A stretch of 64,000 nucleotides of DNA from a bacterium (GTDB lineage: Bacteria; Patescibacteriota; Microgenomatia; UBA1406; GWC2-37-13): contig JAJYIQ010000001.1 in the NCBI GenBank assembly GCA_021789995.1, positions 248,001 to 312,000 of the forward strand, read 5' to 3'. The notes under the pieces were generated by a model. It was not told the origin of the DNA. It was given only the letters and a program-made list of their open reading frames with translations, and did no database searches. A program made the position numbers and the translations under genes. Positions 49,383 to 58,174 of the stretch are shown in pieces (positions within the stretch are counted from its first letter, which is position 1; each line of letters begins with the position of its first letter).

Positions 49383-49814
49383 TTAACCTTTAATTTTATC
49401 ACCATACGGATGTTTCTCATCCGCAAAAATATATAGTCTCGCTAACCGCTGATCTCTCAATTTATTTTTTGGTAACATTCCCGATACTGCATGCTTGATT
49501 ATTTCGGTTGGTTTTTCCGCCAGCATTCTTTCGAAACTGACTTTTTTCAGTCCGCCCGGATAACCGGAATAACGGGTATATTCCTTAGCTTGATCTTTTC
49601 TGCCGGTTAGCCGGACTTTGGCGGCATTGATGACAATGACATGATCGCCGCTATCGATGTAGGGTACGTAATTCGTTTTATGCTTTCCCTGGAGAAATTT
49701 GGCGATGCCCGGAGTCAATCTTCCAAGCACCTGGCCGTTAGCATCTACCAAATGCCATGCTCTTTTTATTTCGCTTTCCCTGACCGGTTTTGTTGAGTGA
49801 GTAAAAGTTGTCAT
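49383..49814 (-). CDS. rplM: Ribosomal protein uL13
   Basis: The 143-residue protein has 'RAWHLVDANGQVLGRLTPGIAKFLQGKHKTNY', 'GDHVIVINAAKVRLTGRKDQ' and 'ERMLAEKPTEIIKHAVSGMLPKNKL'. It assembles early on 23S rRNA. The start overlaps the rplQ stop by 4 nt. Confidence 0.97.
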   Translation of the reverse strand: MTTFTHSTKPVRESEIKRAWHLVDANGQVLGRLTPGIAKFLQGKHKTNYVPYIDSGDHVIVINAAKVRLTGRKDQAKEYTRYSGYPGGLKKVSFERMLAEKPTEIIKHAVSGMLPKNKLRDQRLARLYIFADEKHPYGDKIKG

Positions 49815-50266
49815 TTTGTTTTTGATTTTGGCTCAACTTTCGCCGCCTTAGCCTTAACCGAGGCACGCTTGCTCTCTTTCGCTTTAGCGGGGGCAGGAGC
49901 TTCATTAACGATCGGATACGCCCATTCCAGTTGTGCTACTTCCGAACCATCGGACAATCGCGCCCCCAACCGAACAATCCGCACATAACCGCCGTTAATT
50001 TTGCTTACTGCCGGTCCGATGTTATCAAATAGTTTTTTAACGATTGACCAGTCGCTTAACTGCCGCAACAGAAAATTTTTATTGGCCTCATTGCGGACCC
50101 GTGCTTTCGATACTAATATTTCTACCACCGGCCGGATCATTTTTGCTTTCGGCAAAGTGGTCTTCATTCTTCCATGTGTAAGGAAATTGATCGCCAGTTT
50201 ACGTACCAGCATATCATTAGCATCCTTACCACCCTTAAATTTTTTTTGATTGACTCCGTGCCTCAT
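49811..50266 (-). CDS. rplQ: Ribosomal protein bL17
   Basis: The 151-residue protein has 'MRHGVNQKKFKGGKDANDML', 'INFLTHGRMKTTLPKAKMIR' and 'GYVRIVRLGARLSDGSEVAQLEW'. It has an Ala/Lys/Glu-rich C-terminal extension of about 30 residues (EAPAPAKAKESKRASVKAK) not found in short L17s. It follows rpoA by 1 nt, as usual. Confidence 0.96.
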   Translation of the reverse strand: MRHGVNQKKFKGGKDANDMLVRKLAINFLTHGRMKTTLPKAKMIRPVVEILVSKARVRNEANKNFLLRQLSDWSIVKKLFDNIGPAVSKINGGYVRIVRLGARLSDGSEVAQLEWAYPIVNEAPAPAKAKESKRASVKAKAAKVEPKSKTK

Positions 50267-50267
50267 A

Positions 50268-51191
50268 TTATTTTAATTCAATACCCATTTTTTTAAGCTC
50301 TTCATCAATCAACTCGATCGATTTCTTGCCAACACCTTTCATGTCGGTGAGCTTGTCCTTACCGATTTTAACCAAATCGGCGACAGTTTCTATATGCTCC
50401 CGGAGCAGGGCATTAATCACCCGTGACGGAAGGCTTAATTCATCAATAATAATTTCATACAGTTTCTTATCGATCATTTCCTTATTTTCTTCCTCGATCC
50501 TTTCTTCTTTTCTTTGCGGCGTATCTTTTCCGCTCATGATATGAGCGAAGAAATCGGACATAAGAACTGAAGATTGCTTCAATGCTTCTTCCGGTTTGAT
50601 ACTACCGTCTGTCCAGATCTCGAGAATCAGCCGGTCAAAATTGGTTTTACGGCCGACCCGGGCTTCCTCAACTTTGAAATTGACTTTTCTGACCGGAGAG
50701 AAGAAACTGTCAACCGGAATAAAGCCGTATTCTTTTTTTTCTCTTTCCTCAACCTGTGAATAACCGCTGCCGACTTCTACGATCGCTTCCAGCTCCAATT
50801 TTCCCTTATCATCCGTGATCTCGGCGATATAAGCACCGCCGTTGACCGGTTTGACTTCTCCTTCAATGTCCTTGGCATATATTTTGCCAACTCCCTTGCT
50901 TTTTAAGGATATTTTGAAGGGACCGCCTTCGGCGACAGCAAATTTCAGTTGCTTCAAATTCAAAACGATTTCCAAAACCGATTCTTTCACTCCCTTAAGA
51001 GTGGTGAAAAGATGGGACGCACCTTCGATTTTGACATTGGTGATAGCCGCTCCGGTCAGGGAAGACAGGAGTGTCCTTCTCAACGAATGGCCTAAACTTT
51101 GCCCGAAACTTAAGGGCAGCGGTTCAAGCACAAACTTACCAAAAGTCTCATCCTGTTCCACCTTCTGGGTGAAAAAGTTAGGTACCGTCAT
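50268..51191 (-). CDS. rpoA: RNA polymerase alpha subunit
   Basis: The 307-residue protein has the N-terminal assembly domain ('FVLEPLPLSFGQSLGHSLRR', 'TLLSSLTGAAITNVKIEGAS') and the C-terminal helix-hairpin-helix domain that binds UP elements and activators ('LSLPSRVINALLREHIETVA', 'DLVKIGKDKLTDMKGVGKKS'). Length and order are normal. It is encoded between rpsD and rplQ, as in most bacteria. Confidence 0.98.
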   Translation of the reverse strand: MTVPNFFTQKVEQDETFGKFVLEPLPLSFGQSLGHSLRRTLLSSLTGAAITNVKIEGASHLFTTLKGVKESVLEIVLNLKQLKFAVAEGGPFKISLKSKGVGKIYAKDIEGEVKPVNGGAYIAEITDDKGKLELEAIVEVGSGYSQVEEREKKEYGFIPVDSFFSPVRKVNFKVEEARVGRKTNFDRLILEIWTDGSIKPEEALKQSSVLMSDFFAHIMSGKDTPQRKEERIEEENKEMIDKKLYEIIIDELSLPSRVINALLREHIETVADLVKIGKDKLTDMKGVGKKSIELIDEELKKMGIELK

Positions 51192-51235
51192 ACGAAAAAA
51201 TTTTATAAATTGTAAATTACCTCGCCAATGGCGGG

Positions 51236-51856
51236 TTATCGAGAATAATACTCGATGACTAACCGTAAATTAACCTGTTTGCTTATTTCGTCCGTCGTCG
51301 GTGCCGCAATCAATTTTCCAACAGTGGCTTGTTTTTCCAGCCAGATCGGAACCAAAACATCTTTATTGGTCAGAACTTTGTCAATATAGGGAATTTTGAT
51401 CGTTTTTTCGTCTTTAAAAGTAACGGCTTCATCAGGTCTGACTTGATAGGAAGGGATCGTCATCTTTCGGCCGTTGACACTCATATGGCCATGGCAAACC
51501 AGCTGGCGGGCCGCTGCCCGTGTCGGAGCAAAACCCAGGCGGTAAACGACATTATCCAACCTTTTTTCCAATAGTTGGGACACGAATAAGGCAGTATTAC
51601 CCTTTTTTTCCACTGCCTGGTGAAAATAGTTTTTCAACTGCCGTTCCGTTAAACCGAAAATCGCCCGCAGTTTTTGTTTTTCGCGCAACTGAAAACCGCG
51701 CTCCGATACTTTCCGCCGGCCGCGGGTACCGTGCTGACCGGGTAAGACGTTTAATTTTTTCAGCAAACGGGCATGCGACTTCGACCCTAAGGTTTTTAAA
51801 CCAAGGTCGGTTGCTTCCCGTCTTGCTATTCTATTTTTTGGTCCTGTATATCTCAT
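51236..51856 (-). CDS. rpsD: Ribosomal protein uS4
   Basis: The 206-residue protein has 'MRYTGPKNRIARREATDLGL', 'LREKQKLRAIFGLTERQLKN' and the S4 RNA-binding domain 'LEKRLDNVVYRLGFAPTRAAARQLVCHGHMSVNG'. No N-terminal zinc-finger cysteines are present. A small hairpin (ATCGAG/CTCGAT) overlaps its stop codon region. S4 often represses its own operon. Confidence 0.97.
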   Translation of the reverse strand: MRYTGPKNRIARREATDLGLKTLGSKSHARLLKKLNVLPGQHGTRGRRKVSERGFQLREKQKLRAIFGLTERQLKNYFHQAVEKKGNTALFVSQLLEKRLDNVVYRLGFAPTRAAARQLVCHGHMSVNGRKMTIPSYQVRPDEAVTFKDEKTIKIPYIDKVLTNKDVLVPIWLEKQATVGKLIAAPTTDEISKQVNLRLVIEYYSR

Positions 51857-51913
51857 AAAGTTAATTCAAAGTTCAAAATGAAAAATTAAAATTTTGAACT
51901 TTATATTTTAACT

Positions 51914-52288
51914 CTAAACTCGCCGAATCTTCGGCGGCCGGACACCATTATGCGGTACCGGCGTCATATCAATTATCCGATTAATCTCAATTATCGAACC
52001 TTTAATCGCTCGCAAAGACGCCTCTCTCCCCGGCCCGATCCCTTTGACAAAAACATCGGCCATCCGGAAACCGTACTGCTCTACCGCTTTTTTTAAGGTG
52101 GCATCGGTCGTAACGGTCGCGGCATGGGGGGTAGATTTGCGCGTTCCGACAAAACCAAACATTCCGCATGAACCGAGGACAATAGTATTCCCTTTTTCGT
52201 CGGTAACCGTCACCAGGGTATTATTAAAAGTAGAGGTAATATAAATTCTCCCTTTTTCGACGGTTTTTTGCGTTTTCTTTTTTACCAT
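51914..52288 (-). CDS. rpsK: Ribosomal protein uS11
   Basis: The 124-residue protein has 'GRIYITSTFNNTLVTVTDEK', 'GFVGTRKSTPHAATVTTDAT' and 'GIGPGREASLRAIKGSIIEI' with the C-terminal 'TPVPHNGVRPPKIRRV'. It lines the mRNA exit side of the 30S platform. It is 3 nt downstream of rpsM. Confidence 0.97.
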   Translation of the reverse strand: MVKKKTQKTVEKGRIYITSTFNNTLVTVTDEKGNTIVLGSCGMFGFVGTRKSTPHAATVTTDATLKKAVEQYGFRMADVFVKGIGPGREASLRAIKGSIIEINRIIDMTPVPHNGVRPPKIRRV

Positions 52289-52291
52289 AGA

Positions 52292-52732
52292 TTATTTGGT
52301 CGGTTTAACTTCTGCTGCCGGCGTTTTAGCGGTCGTCTGGCCTTGTTCCAACTTCGCCCAAACTTCCTTTCTTAATGCGCCAACAGTCTTTCTTTTACCT
52401 CTTTTTGTCCGGGCATTAGAGCGCGTCCGCTGTCCATGTACCGGTAGATTCCTTATATGGCGGATACCGCGGTAGCTTCCGATTTCCCGCAATCTTTTTA
52501 TGTCGCCGGTTATTTGTTCTTTCAAATCACCTTCTACTTTGAAATTTTTGTCAATCAAAGTGGTTATTTTTTTCAGTTCTTCTTCGGTCAATTTACCCAC
52601 CCGTTTATTCCTGTCAACACCGACCTGATTAAGGATTTTGCCGGACCTGGTCCAGCCGATTCCATACAACAATGTTAAAGCGTATTCGACCCGTTTATCA
52701 TCCGGCAATGTAATTCCAAACATTCTGGCCAT
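52292..52732 (-). CDS. rpsM: Ribosomal protein uS13
   Basis: The 146-residue protein has 'ARMFGITLPDDKRVEYALTL', 'GIGWTRSGKILNQVGVDRNK', 'RLREIGSYRGIRHIRNLPVH' and 'GQRTRSNARTKRGKRKTVGA'. A C-terminal extension of about 20 residues ends TPAAEVKPTK. S13 bridges the subunits at the head. Confidence 0.97.
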   Translation of the reverse strand: MARMFGITLPDDKRVEYALTLLYGIGWTRSGKILNQVGVDRNKRVGKLTEEELKKITTLIDKNFKVEGDLKEQITGDIKRLREIGSYRGIRHIRNLPVHGQRTRSNARTKRGKRKTVGALRKEVWAKLEQGQTTAKTPAAEVKPTK

Positions 52733-52738
52733 AATTTT

Positions 52739-52852
52739 TTATCCCTGCCTTTGTTTATGCTTTGGATTGGAACATATAATATATAATCTCCCTTTTCTTT
52801 TCACCAGCTTGCATTTTGGACAAATTTTTTTAACTGACGACTGCACTCTCAT
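52739..52852 (-). CDS. rpmJ: Ribosomal protein bL36
   Basis: A 37-codon frame translates to [33 protein letters not shown] and QRQG. It carries the L36 zinc ligands (C-x2-C, C, H) and the invariant end KHKQRQG. The start is the ATG at 52852. It sits between infA (2 nt away) and rpsM (6 nt away), its normal place. Confidence 0.95.
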   Translation of the reverse strand: MRVQSSVKKICPKCKLVKRKGRLYIICSNPKHKQRQG

Positions 52853-52854
52853 TT

Positions 52855-53070
52855 TTATAAACGGAAAACGATCCGGCCGCGGTTCAGATCATAAGGCGTA
52901 ATCTCTATCCTCACCCGATCACCCGGCAAAATTTTAATATAATTTTTGCGCATTTTTCCCGATAAATAGCACAAAATAACCTTTTCCGAATTAAACAGTT
53001 TAACCCGAAAAAGGGTATTGGGAAGATTCTCCATCACTTCCCCTTCGACCACAAGAACATTATCCTTCAT
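52855..53070 (-). CDS. infA: Translation initiation factor IF-1
   Basis: The 71-residue OB-fold protein has '[20 protein letters not shown]', '[20 protein letters not shown]' and '[17 protein letters not shown]'. The family motif 'GKMRxxxIxIxxGDxVxVE' is intact. It is placed between map and rpmJ, as usual. Confidence 0.96.
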   Translation of the reverse strand: MKDNVLVVEGEVMENLPNTLFRVKLFNSEKVILCYLSGKMRKNYIKILPGDRVRIEITPYDLNRGRIVFRL

Positions 53071-53107
53071 AAAGAACTAATATTGTACCATAAATACGGC
53101 TAAAATG

Positions 53108-53860
53108 TCACGTTAATATTTCAGTCGCCTCCTTCGTAATCGCGACCGTATGCTCAAAACATGCTGCCAAACTGCCGTCGGCTGTCACAATCGACCAGTC
53201 ACTGCCGTCCTCATAGGCAATTTCCTCCGTGCCCATTGAATAAATTATTTCAATAGCAATCACTAATCCCGGTCGGATAACCGGCGTTTTCTCTCTGGGC
53301 CGGAAATTATAGCCAAAAACGTAGGGGTCCTCATGAAGCTCCCGGCCGATTCCGTGTCCGGTCAGCTCTTTCATGATGAAATAGCCGTGGCCGTAAATTT
53401 CTTTTTCGATCGTCGCCGAAATATCGCCAATATGATTACCTACCTTAGCCTGCTGAATCGATTTGTAAAGTGCATCATGCCCCGTCTTTAAAAAACGGTC
53501 CTTCTTTTCCTCCGAACGGCCGTCAACTATGATCGTATCGGCGTAATCCGTATGGAATCCGCGGTAAAACATACCGATGTCGATCGTCAGCATATCGCCC
53601 GGTACCAGTACCCGGTTCGAAGGCGGCGTATGGACCACCTGCTCGTTTACCGGCAGGCACGTCGTCCAATAATAATTGCGGACTTTCTTAAATGACGGCT
53701 CTCCTCCCTGTTTCCTTATCAATCTTTCCGCCTCCTTGTCGATCTGTTTTGTCGTCATACCCGAATGAATATCCGGGACTAAAGATTGCATCACTGCCCG
53801 CAATCGTACTCCGCCTTCCGCCATCACCGCAATTTCTTCCGCTGTCTTAAGATGAATCAT
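53108..53860 (-). CDS. map: Methionine aminopeptidase type I
   Basis: It removes the initiator Met from new proteins. The 250-residue protein has the metal ligands in 'DMLTIDIGMFYRGFHTDYADT' (two Asp), 'GHGIGRELHEDPYVFGYN' (His), 'GLVIAIEIIYSMG' (Glu) and the last Glu in 'FEHTVAITKEATEIL'. No N-terminal zinc extension is present. The start touches the adk stop (1-nt overlap). Confidence 0.97.
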   Translation of the reverse strand: MIHLKTAEEIAVMAEGGVRLRAVMQSLVPDIHSGMTTKQIDKEAERLIRKQGGEPSFKKVRNYYWTTCLPVNEQVVHTPPSNRVLVPGDMLTIDIGMFYRGFHTDYADTIIVDGRSEEKKDRFLKTGHDALYKSIQQAKVGNHIGDISATIEKEIYGHGYFIMKELTGHGIGRELHEDPYVFGYNFRPREKTPVIRPGLVIAIEIIYSMGTEEIAYEDGSDWSIVTADGSLAACFEHTVAITKEATEILT

Positions 53861-54987
53861 CAGGAAAAATATACCGTTCGGTACACATGCTCCAACTTAT
53901 CATGAAAATCTTCAATGGAATAATTATTCTTGATTACGAAATCGGCAAAAGCCAATGTCGGCCCCATATTGGTACCAATAAGTTCATCGAGATCGCGTTT
54001 TTCACCATATAATTTATCCCGGTCGCTACGGTTGGCTATCCGACGGTAACGCAAACGTTTATCGGCATACAGGCTAACAATGACTATTTTTACTCCGGGA
54101 AACTTCTTTTTCAGGTATATATATTCCTCCCAACTTCTCATACCATCAATCACCAGCATAATATTTTTTGCCAATGCCTCCCTAATCTTTTTTTCATTAA
54201 GCACCGCCAGGGCTTCCTTTCCATATTTTAATCTGATATCTTCCCGCACTTTTTTATGAACTTCTTCCGTATGCGATAATTTATGGCTGGTAATATAATC
54301 ATTAATGGCCTTGCCGAAACTGACGACCGGCAGTTCTTTTTTTTTGAAAAAGTTAGCCGCTTCGGTTTTGCCGGCACCCGGCAAGCCGACAACCGCCAGA
54401 ATAGTTTTTTCTTTTCTCTCCCAGTCGTGAATCTGACCTTTGATAAGCTGCTTACCCAAGCTGTTTAAAATGCTTTTATTCACTTCTTCGATGCTTTTTG
54501 TTCCGTCAATCGTAATCAATTTTTTTTCCTTATCGTAATATGTCAATACGGACCGGGTAAACCGGTTGAACAGATCAATCCGTTTTTTCAGGGCCGGCAG
54601 AGTTTCGTCACTGCGCGTCTCGTCATTACGGTGCAACAGACGCCACAAAGCGTCCTTTTCCGGAATTTCGAGATAAATTACTTTATCAACATTGTTTTGA
54701 AATTTTGTTGCCTGGGGTACTGTCCGGGGAAATCCGTCAAGAATATAGCCTTTTTTATATTCCGGCCGGGATAAATACTGGTTGACGATTTCAATTGTTT
54801 TTTCGTCAGGGATGAGCAGGCCGGCGTTCATTGTTTCTTTTATGTACCGGCCAAGCTGCGTTTTTTCCTTGGCGAGCTCCCGAAAAATGTGGCCGGTAGA
54901 TAAATAAGGGATTTTTAATTGTTTGGATAGCGAATTGCCCTGGGTTGATTTACCTGAGCCCTGAATACCGATTAAAACTAATTTCAT
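53860..54987 (-). CDS. adk: Adenylate kinase fused to a second P-loop (UPF0200/dephospho-CoA-kinase-like) domain
   Basis: The protein is 375 residues. Residues 1-185 are adenylate kinase: P-loop 'GIQGSGKSTQG' (7-17), 'STGHIFRELA', 'DGFPRTVPQATKF', and a short LID with no zinc cysteines ('HRNDETRSDETLPALKKRI'). Residues about 192-375 are a second kinase-like domain: P-loop 'GLPGAGKTEAANF' (201-213), 'VVSFGKAINDYI', 'VIDGMRSWEEY' (279-289) and a basic LID-like 'RYRRIANRSDRDK'. This second half resembles archaeal UPF0200 proteins. The ordinary adk place between secY and map is kept. Confidence 0.93.
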   Translation of the reverse strand: MKLVLIGIQGSGKSTQGNSLSKQLKIPYLSTGHIFRELAKEKTQLGRYIKETMNAGLLIPDEKTIEIVNQYLSRPEYKKGYILDGFPRTVPQATKFQNNVDKVIYLEIPEKDALWRLLHRNDETRSDETLPALKKRIDLFNRFTRSVLTYYDKEKKLITIDGTKSIEEVNKSILNSLGKQLIKGQIHDWERKEKTILAVVGLPGAGKTEAANFFKKKELPVVSFGKAINDYITSHKLSHTEEVHKKVREDIRLKYGKEALAVLNEKKIREALAKNIMLVIDGMRSWEEYIYLKKKFPGVKIVIVSLYADKRLRYRRIANRSDRDKLYGEKRDLDELIGTNMGPTLAFADFVIKNNYSIEDFHDKLEHVYRTVYFS

Positions 54988-54991
54988 ATTT

Positions 54992-55165
54992 TTAATCTAA
55001 TTTCTTTTTCTCTTTATGCATTGTGTGTTTTTTACACTGGTTGCAATATTTTTTTAATTTCAAGGCGGTGGTGGTATTGATTTTATTTTTTTCCACCACG
55101 TAATTTTGCTTGTTGCAAACCTCGCAAACCAAACCAACCAGTAATCGTGAACCTTTTTTTGCCAT
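54992..55165 (-). CDS. rpmG: Ribosomal protein bL33
   Basis: The 57-residue protein translates as MAKKGSRLLVGLVCEVC, NKQNYVVEKNKIN and TTTALKLKKYCNQCKKHTMHKE. The zinc-ribbon pairs C-x2-C and C-x2-C and the end KKYCxxCxKHTxHKE define L33. It lies between secY and adk, 4 nt before the adk ATG. In many bacteria it sits elsewhere (with rpmB or secE), so the position is worth noting. Confidence 0.93.
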   Translation of the reverse strand: MAKKGSRLLVGLVCEVCNKQNYVVEKNKINTTTALKLKKYCNQCKKHTMHKEKKKLD

Positions 55166-55182
55166 ATGATTTTTATATGTAC

Positions 55183-55207
55183 GGACAGCATAGTATGCTG
55201 TCCCTAC
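55183..55207 (-). repeat. REP-like palindrome between secY and rpmG
   Basis: On the minus strand GTAG (55207-55204) is followed by a stem GGACAGCATA/TATGCTGTCC. It has the same GTAG-plus-hairpin design as the pair before serS, but the stem sequence differs. It lies just after secY. Confidence 0.6.
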
Positions 55208-55213
55208 AACTAT

Positions 55214-56503
55214 TTAACGGACAAATTTCTCATAACTTCTCATTACCAACTGCGACTCGACCATTTTGAACGTTTCCAAAATAACGGAAACGACGATTAA
55301 GATACCGGTGCCGCCGATAACCAGATTAGCAATGCCGGTCAGCCGGGAAACGATCGCCGGCAGGATGGCAATTAAGCCCAGAAATATTGCTCCAACGCTC
55401 GTTATCCGGTAAAGGATTTTCTCCAGATATTGTTTCGTCGCCAACCCCGGCCGGATACCGGGAATAAACCCACCGTGTTTCTGAATTTCCTCGGCGATCT
55501 TTTGAGGATTAAAAACAACAACGGTGTAAAAATAGGTAAATCCGATTACCAGGATAAAGTAAAAAAAGTTATAAAAGAAACCTGACGGGTTGAACAACGT
55601 TGCCAGGAACCGGGCTGCACCGGCGACCGCCGGATTTTTAACATAGGCCAGAAAATTGCCGACTAATTGAGGCATAAGAACAAAAGATACGGCAAAAATA
55701 ATCGGAATCACACCGGCCTGATTAAGCTTCAACGGTAAATAATTGGTTGCACCCTGATACATCCGGTTACCCTTTATCCGCTTTGCATAGTAAACGGGGA
55801 TTTTCCGGGTAGCTTCATTGATGAACACGATCGCGGCGATGACGACGACAGCCAACGCCAGAAAAATGATGACGTTAAACAATAACTGTTGGTTGAAAAT
55901 AGCGACAGTCCGGCCGAAACTGACCGGAATCCGGCCGACGATACCGGCAAATATCAAAAGAGATATCCCGTTACCCAGACCGAATTCGGAAATCAGCTCG
56001 CCGAACCACATTAGAATGAAAGTCCCCGCTACCATGGTAAAAATGAAAGAAATAAACTCCAATGGCGACAAAGCGCCGATAATTTTTTGGTTTTTTAGAA
56101 GGACAAAAATACCGACCGATTGAACAAGAGTCAGCGGTACCGTTAGAAACCGCGTATACTGGTTAATTTTATATTGACCGTATTCCCCTTCTTTGGAGAG
56201 CGCCTCCAATTGGGGGAAAATTGCCGTTAAAAGCTGCAGGATAATCGATGCATTGATATACGGGTTCAAACCGAGCGCCATGACCGAGAAATTGATGAGT
56301 GTACCGCCGGAAAAAATATCCAGAAGCGATAAAAATTGATTTTGGGCAAAAAGCGTCCGTAACCTGGTCAGATTAATTGCCGGTACCGGCAAATAGGCAA
56401 AAATACGGAAAATAAGAAATATTCCTAAGGTAAAAAGTAACTTCTTTTTTAACTCCGGGTCACGCAAAAATAACCGTATTTTTTCAAGAATGTCTTCCAT
56501 CAT
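55214..56503 (-). CDS. secY: Protein translocase subunit SecY
   Basis: SecY is the channel of the SecYEG translocon and works with SecA (1.6-4.4 kb). The 429-residue protein has ten predicted transmembrane helices. The plug helix region '[20 protein letters not shown]' follows TM1, and '[20 protein letters not shown]' (TM2), '[20 protein letters not shown]' (cytoplasmic C4 loop) and '[20 protein letters not shown]' (C5 loop) are typical. A second in-frame ATG directly follows the first. Its start overlaps the shortened rplO by 20 nt. Confidence 0.97.
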   Translation of the reverse strand: MMEDILEKIRLFLRDPELKKKLLFTLGIFLIFRIFAYLPVPAINLTRLRTLFAQNQFLSLLDIFSGGTLINFSVMALGLNPYINASIILQLLTAIFPQLEALSKEGEYGQYKINQYTRFLTVPLTLVQSVGIFVLLKNQKIIGALSPLEFISFIFTMVAGTFILMWFGELISEFGLGNGISLLIFAGIVGRIPVSFGRTVAIFNQQLLFNVIIFLALAVVVIAAIVFINEATRKIPVYYAKRIKGNRMYQGATNYLPLKLNQAGVIPIIFAVSFVLMPQLVGNFLAYVKNPAVAGAARFLATLFNPSGFFYNFFYFILVIGFTYFYTVVVFNPQKIAEEIQKHGGFIPGIRPGLATKQYLEKILYRITSVGAIFLGLIAILPAIVSRLTGIANLVIGGTGILIVVSVILETFKMVESQLVMRSYEKFVR

Positions 56504-56750
56504 AAAATTTTTTCTGTTTTAATTTTACACTTGTCAGTGATTTATTTTTGCCTTTGCCGCGGATAAGTGGAAAACGTTTGACCAAACGACCCTGTCCTCC
56601 TTCAAAATGGAGAGGGATGTTTTCTCGAGCCTTCTGATGACGGGTTGTTCCCCGGCCGCTTTTGGCGCCTTTGCCACTTCCCAAACCACGACCGAGACGC
56701 TTTTTTTTCGGCAAAACGATTTTCGGAAGATTGGATAAAAAATTATTCAT
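56484..56750 (-). CDS. rplO: Ribosomal protein uL15, C-terminally truncated form
   Basis: The 88-residue protein has the L15 N-terminal arm '[29 protein letters not shown]' and '[19 protein letters not shown]', then stops after 'KKFYDGRHS'. Typical L15 is about 145 residues. The folded L18e/L15 domain (last about 60 residues) is absent. The stop lies inside the beginning of secY, so no lost exon-like remainder fits between the two genes. rpmD (uL30) is missing between this gene and rpsE. Confidence 0.9.
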   Translation of the reverse strand: MNNFLSNLPKIVLPKKKRLGRGLGSGKGAKSGRGTTRHQKARENIPLHFEGGQGRLVKRFPLIRGKGKNKSLTSVKLKQKKFYDGRHS

Positions 56751-56752
56751 AA

Positions 56753-57214
56753 TTATTTATGATTTTTTAACTTACCAAGTGCTTCCATAATCGCATAAGT
56801 ATTGACTACCTGATTGCGTGAACCGATTATCTTGCCCGAAGCATTATAGATACCGGCCAGATCAAATAGGGGCCGCGTCACGCTGCCGACTTTCAAACCG
56901 GTTCCTTCCGGTGCCGGCTTGATAAGGACCAATGCCGATTTGAATTTCAGTCTTACCTCATGGGGAATGCTGTTTCTTTTGATTGGAACGGTGATCATAT
57001 GTTTTTTGGCATGACTTATTGCCTTTTGAATTGCCGGCGGCACTTCCAGACCTCTGCCGATACCAATTCCCACCCGGCCTTTTTTATCGCCGACGGCGAC
57101 CAGGGCCGAAAAGGAAACATAATTGCCTCCGGGAATCTTCTTCGATACCCGTCTGATTAATAATACCTTCTCCTCCAGTTTTTTTTCTTCCGTTTGATTA
57201 TTTATGTATGCCAT
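56753..57214 (-). CDS. rpsE: Ribosomal protein uS5
   Basis: The 153-residue protein has the S5 double-stranded-RNA-like N-domain '[20 protein letters not shown]' / '[20 protein letters not shown]' and the C-domain '[20 protein letters not shown]' with '[19 protein letters not shown]'. It helps mRNA entry and fidelity. rplO follows 2 nt after its stop, with rpmD skipped. Confidence 0.97.
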   Translation of the reverse strand: MAYINNQTEEKKLEEKVLLIRRVSKKIPGGNYVSFSALVAVGDKKGRVGIGIGRGLEVPPAIQKAISHAKKHMITVPIKRNSIPHEVRLKFKSALVLIKPAPEGTGLKVGSVTRPLFDLAGIYNASGKIIGSRNQVVNTYAIMEALGKLKNHK

Positions 57215-57252
57215 TGGTAATTTATTGAAAACTGAGAACTGAAAATTTAAAA

Positions 57253-57615
57253 TTAAATTTTAATGCCTCCCTCGCGCAACCCTTCGGCTAACGCCTTGAC
57301 CCGTCCTTTATAATTGTAAAAACTGCGGTCGTATACGCCTTGTCCGACTTTTTTCTCTTTCAATAATCTGGCCAGACCCAGGCCCACTTCTTTTGCTTCG
57401 TTTGTTTTTGCCGTTTTTTTATAATCTTTGTTTTTTTTCATTGACAGGCTGGAAAAAGAAGCGACAGTCGCTCTCTTTTCATCATTAATCGCCTGAGCAT
57501 AAATATATTTATTTGAACGGAAAACGACAATCCGTGGCCTTTTATCCGTTCCCGTGATATTCTTGCTGACTCTCAATTTGCGGCGCAATTTTCGGTTAAA
57601 ACTGGTGTTTTTCAT
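57253..57615 (-). CDS. rplR: Ribosomal protein uL18
   Basis: The 120-residue protein has 'RKLRRKLRVSKNITGTDKRP', 'RIVVFRSNKYIYAQAINDEK', and the C-terminal 'YDRSFYNYKGRVKALAEGLR'. It binds 5S rRNA with L5. rplF lies 2 nt upstream. The GR-KAAEG end of the family reads GRVKALAEG. Confidence 0.96.
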   Translation of the reverse strand: MKNTSFNRKLRRKLRVSKNITGTDKRPRIVVFRSNKYIYAQAINDEKRATVASFSSLSMKKNKDYKKTAKTNEAKEVGLGLARLLKEKKVGQGVYDRSFYNYKGRVKALAEGLREGGIKI

Positions 57616-57617
57616 GG

Positions 57618-58172
57618 TTAGGCGGCGGCGCCGGCAGCTTTTGCTTTTTTACCGGGTTTAATTCTTAAATGCTCATTTTCATAACGGATTCCTTTACCTT
57701 TATAAACGTCGGGTTTCTTGAGTATTTTTATCTGATAGGCGATCTGGCCAACCAGCTGTTTATCACTGCCGGTAACAACCACTTTGTTATTCCCCTCTAC
57801 CTGAAAATGGACACCAACCACTTTTTTGAAGACTACCGGATGAGAATAACCCAATTTAAAAACCAGATCTTCCCCTTGAAGTTTGACATTGTAGCCGGTA
57901 CCGACGACTTCCAGCCGTTTTTGCCAGGGCGTAGTCATGCCGGTGACAGCATTGTAAATAAGCTGTCTCATCAATCCGTGAAGAGATTTCGATTTCTTTT
58001 CTTCATTGATCCGGGTCAAGCTGATAGTGTTATCATCCAAATGGGCATCAATGCGGCGGGGCATTGTAATAACCAATTCTCCACCGTTTCCTTTAACGAC
58101 GACCGTTTTTTTATCGATCGTGACGTTAACTCCTGCCGGTACGCTGATTGTTTTTTGACCGATTTTCGACAT
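57618..58172 (-). CDS. rplF: Ribosomal protein uL6
   Basis: The 184-residue protein is built of two L6 repeats: 'SKIGQKTISVPAGVNVTIDK' and 'LEVVGTGYNVKLQGEDLVFK', ending with 'KPDVYKGKGIRYENEHLRIK'. The C-terminal phrase GKGIRYENE (usual GKGIRYxxE) is the L6 signature. It sits near the GTPase centre. Confidence 0.97.
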   Translation of the reverse strand: MSKIGQKTISVPAGVNVTIDKKTVVVKGNGGELVITMPRRIDAHLDDNTISLTRINEEKKSKSLHGLMRQLIYNAVTGMTTPWQKRLEVVGTGYNVKLQGEDLVFKLGYSHPVVFKKVVGVHFQVEGNNKVVVTGSDKQLVGQIAYQIKILKKPDVYKGKGIRYENEHLRIKPGKKAKAAGAAA

Positions 58173-58174
58173 AT

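Noticed and set aside
56484-56750. Possible frameshift to explain the short L15
   Set aside because: The sequence after the stop is already the conserved SecY N-terminus, leaving no room for the missing L15 domain.
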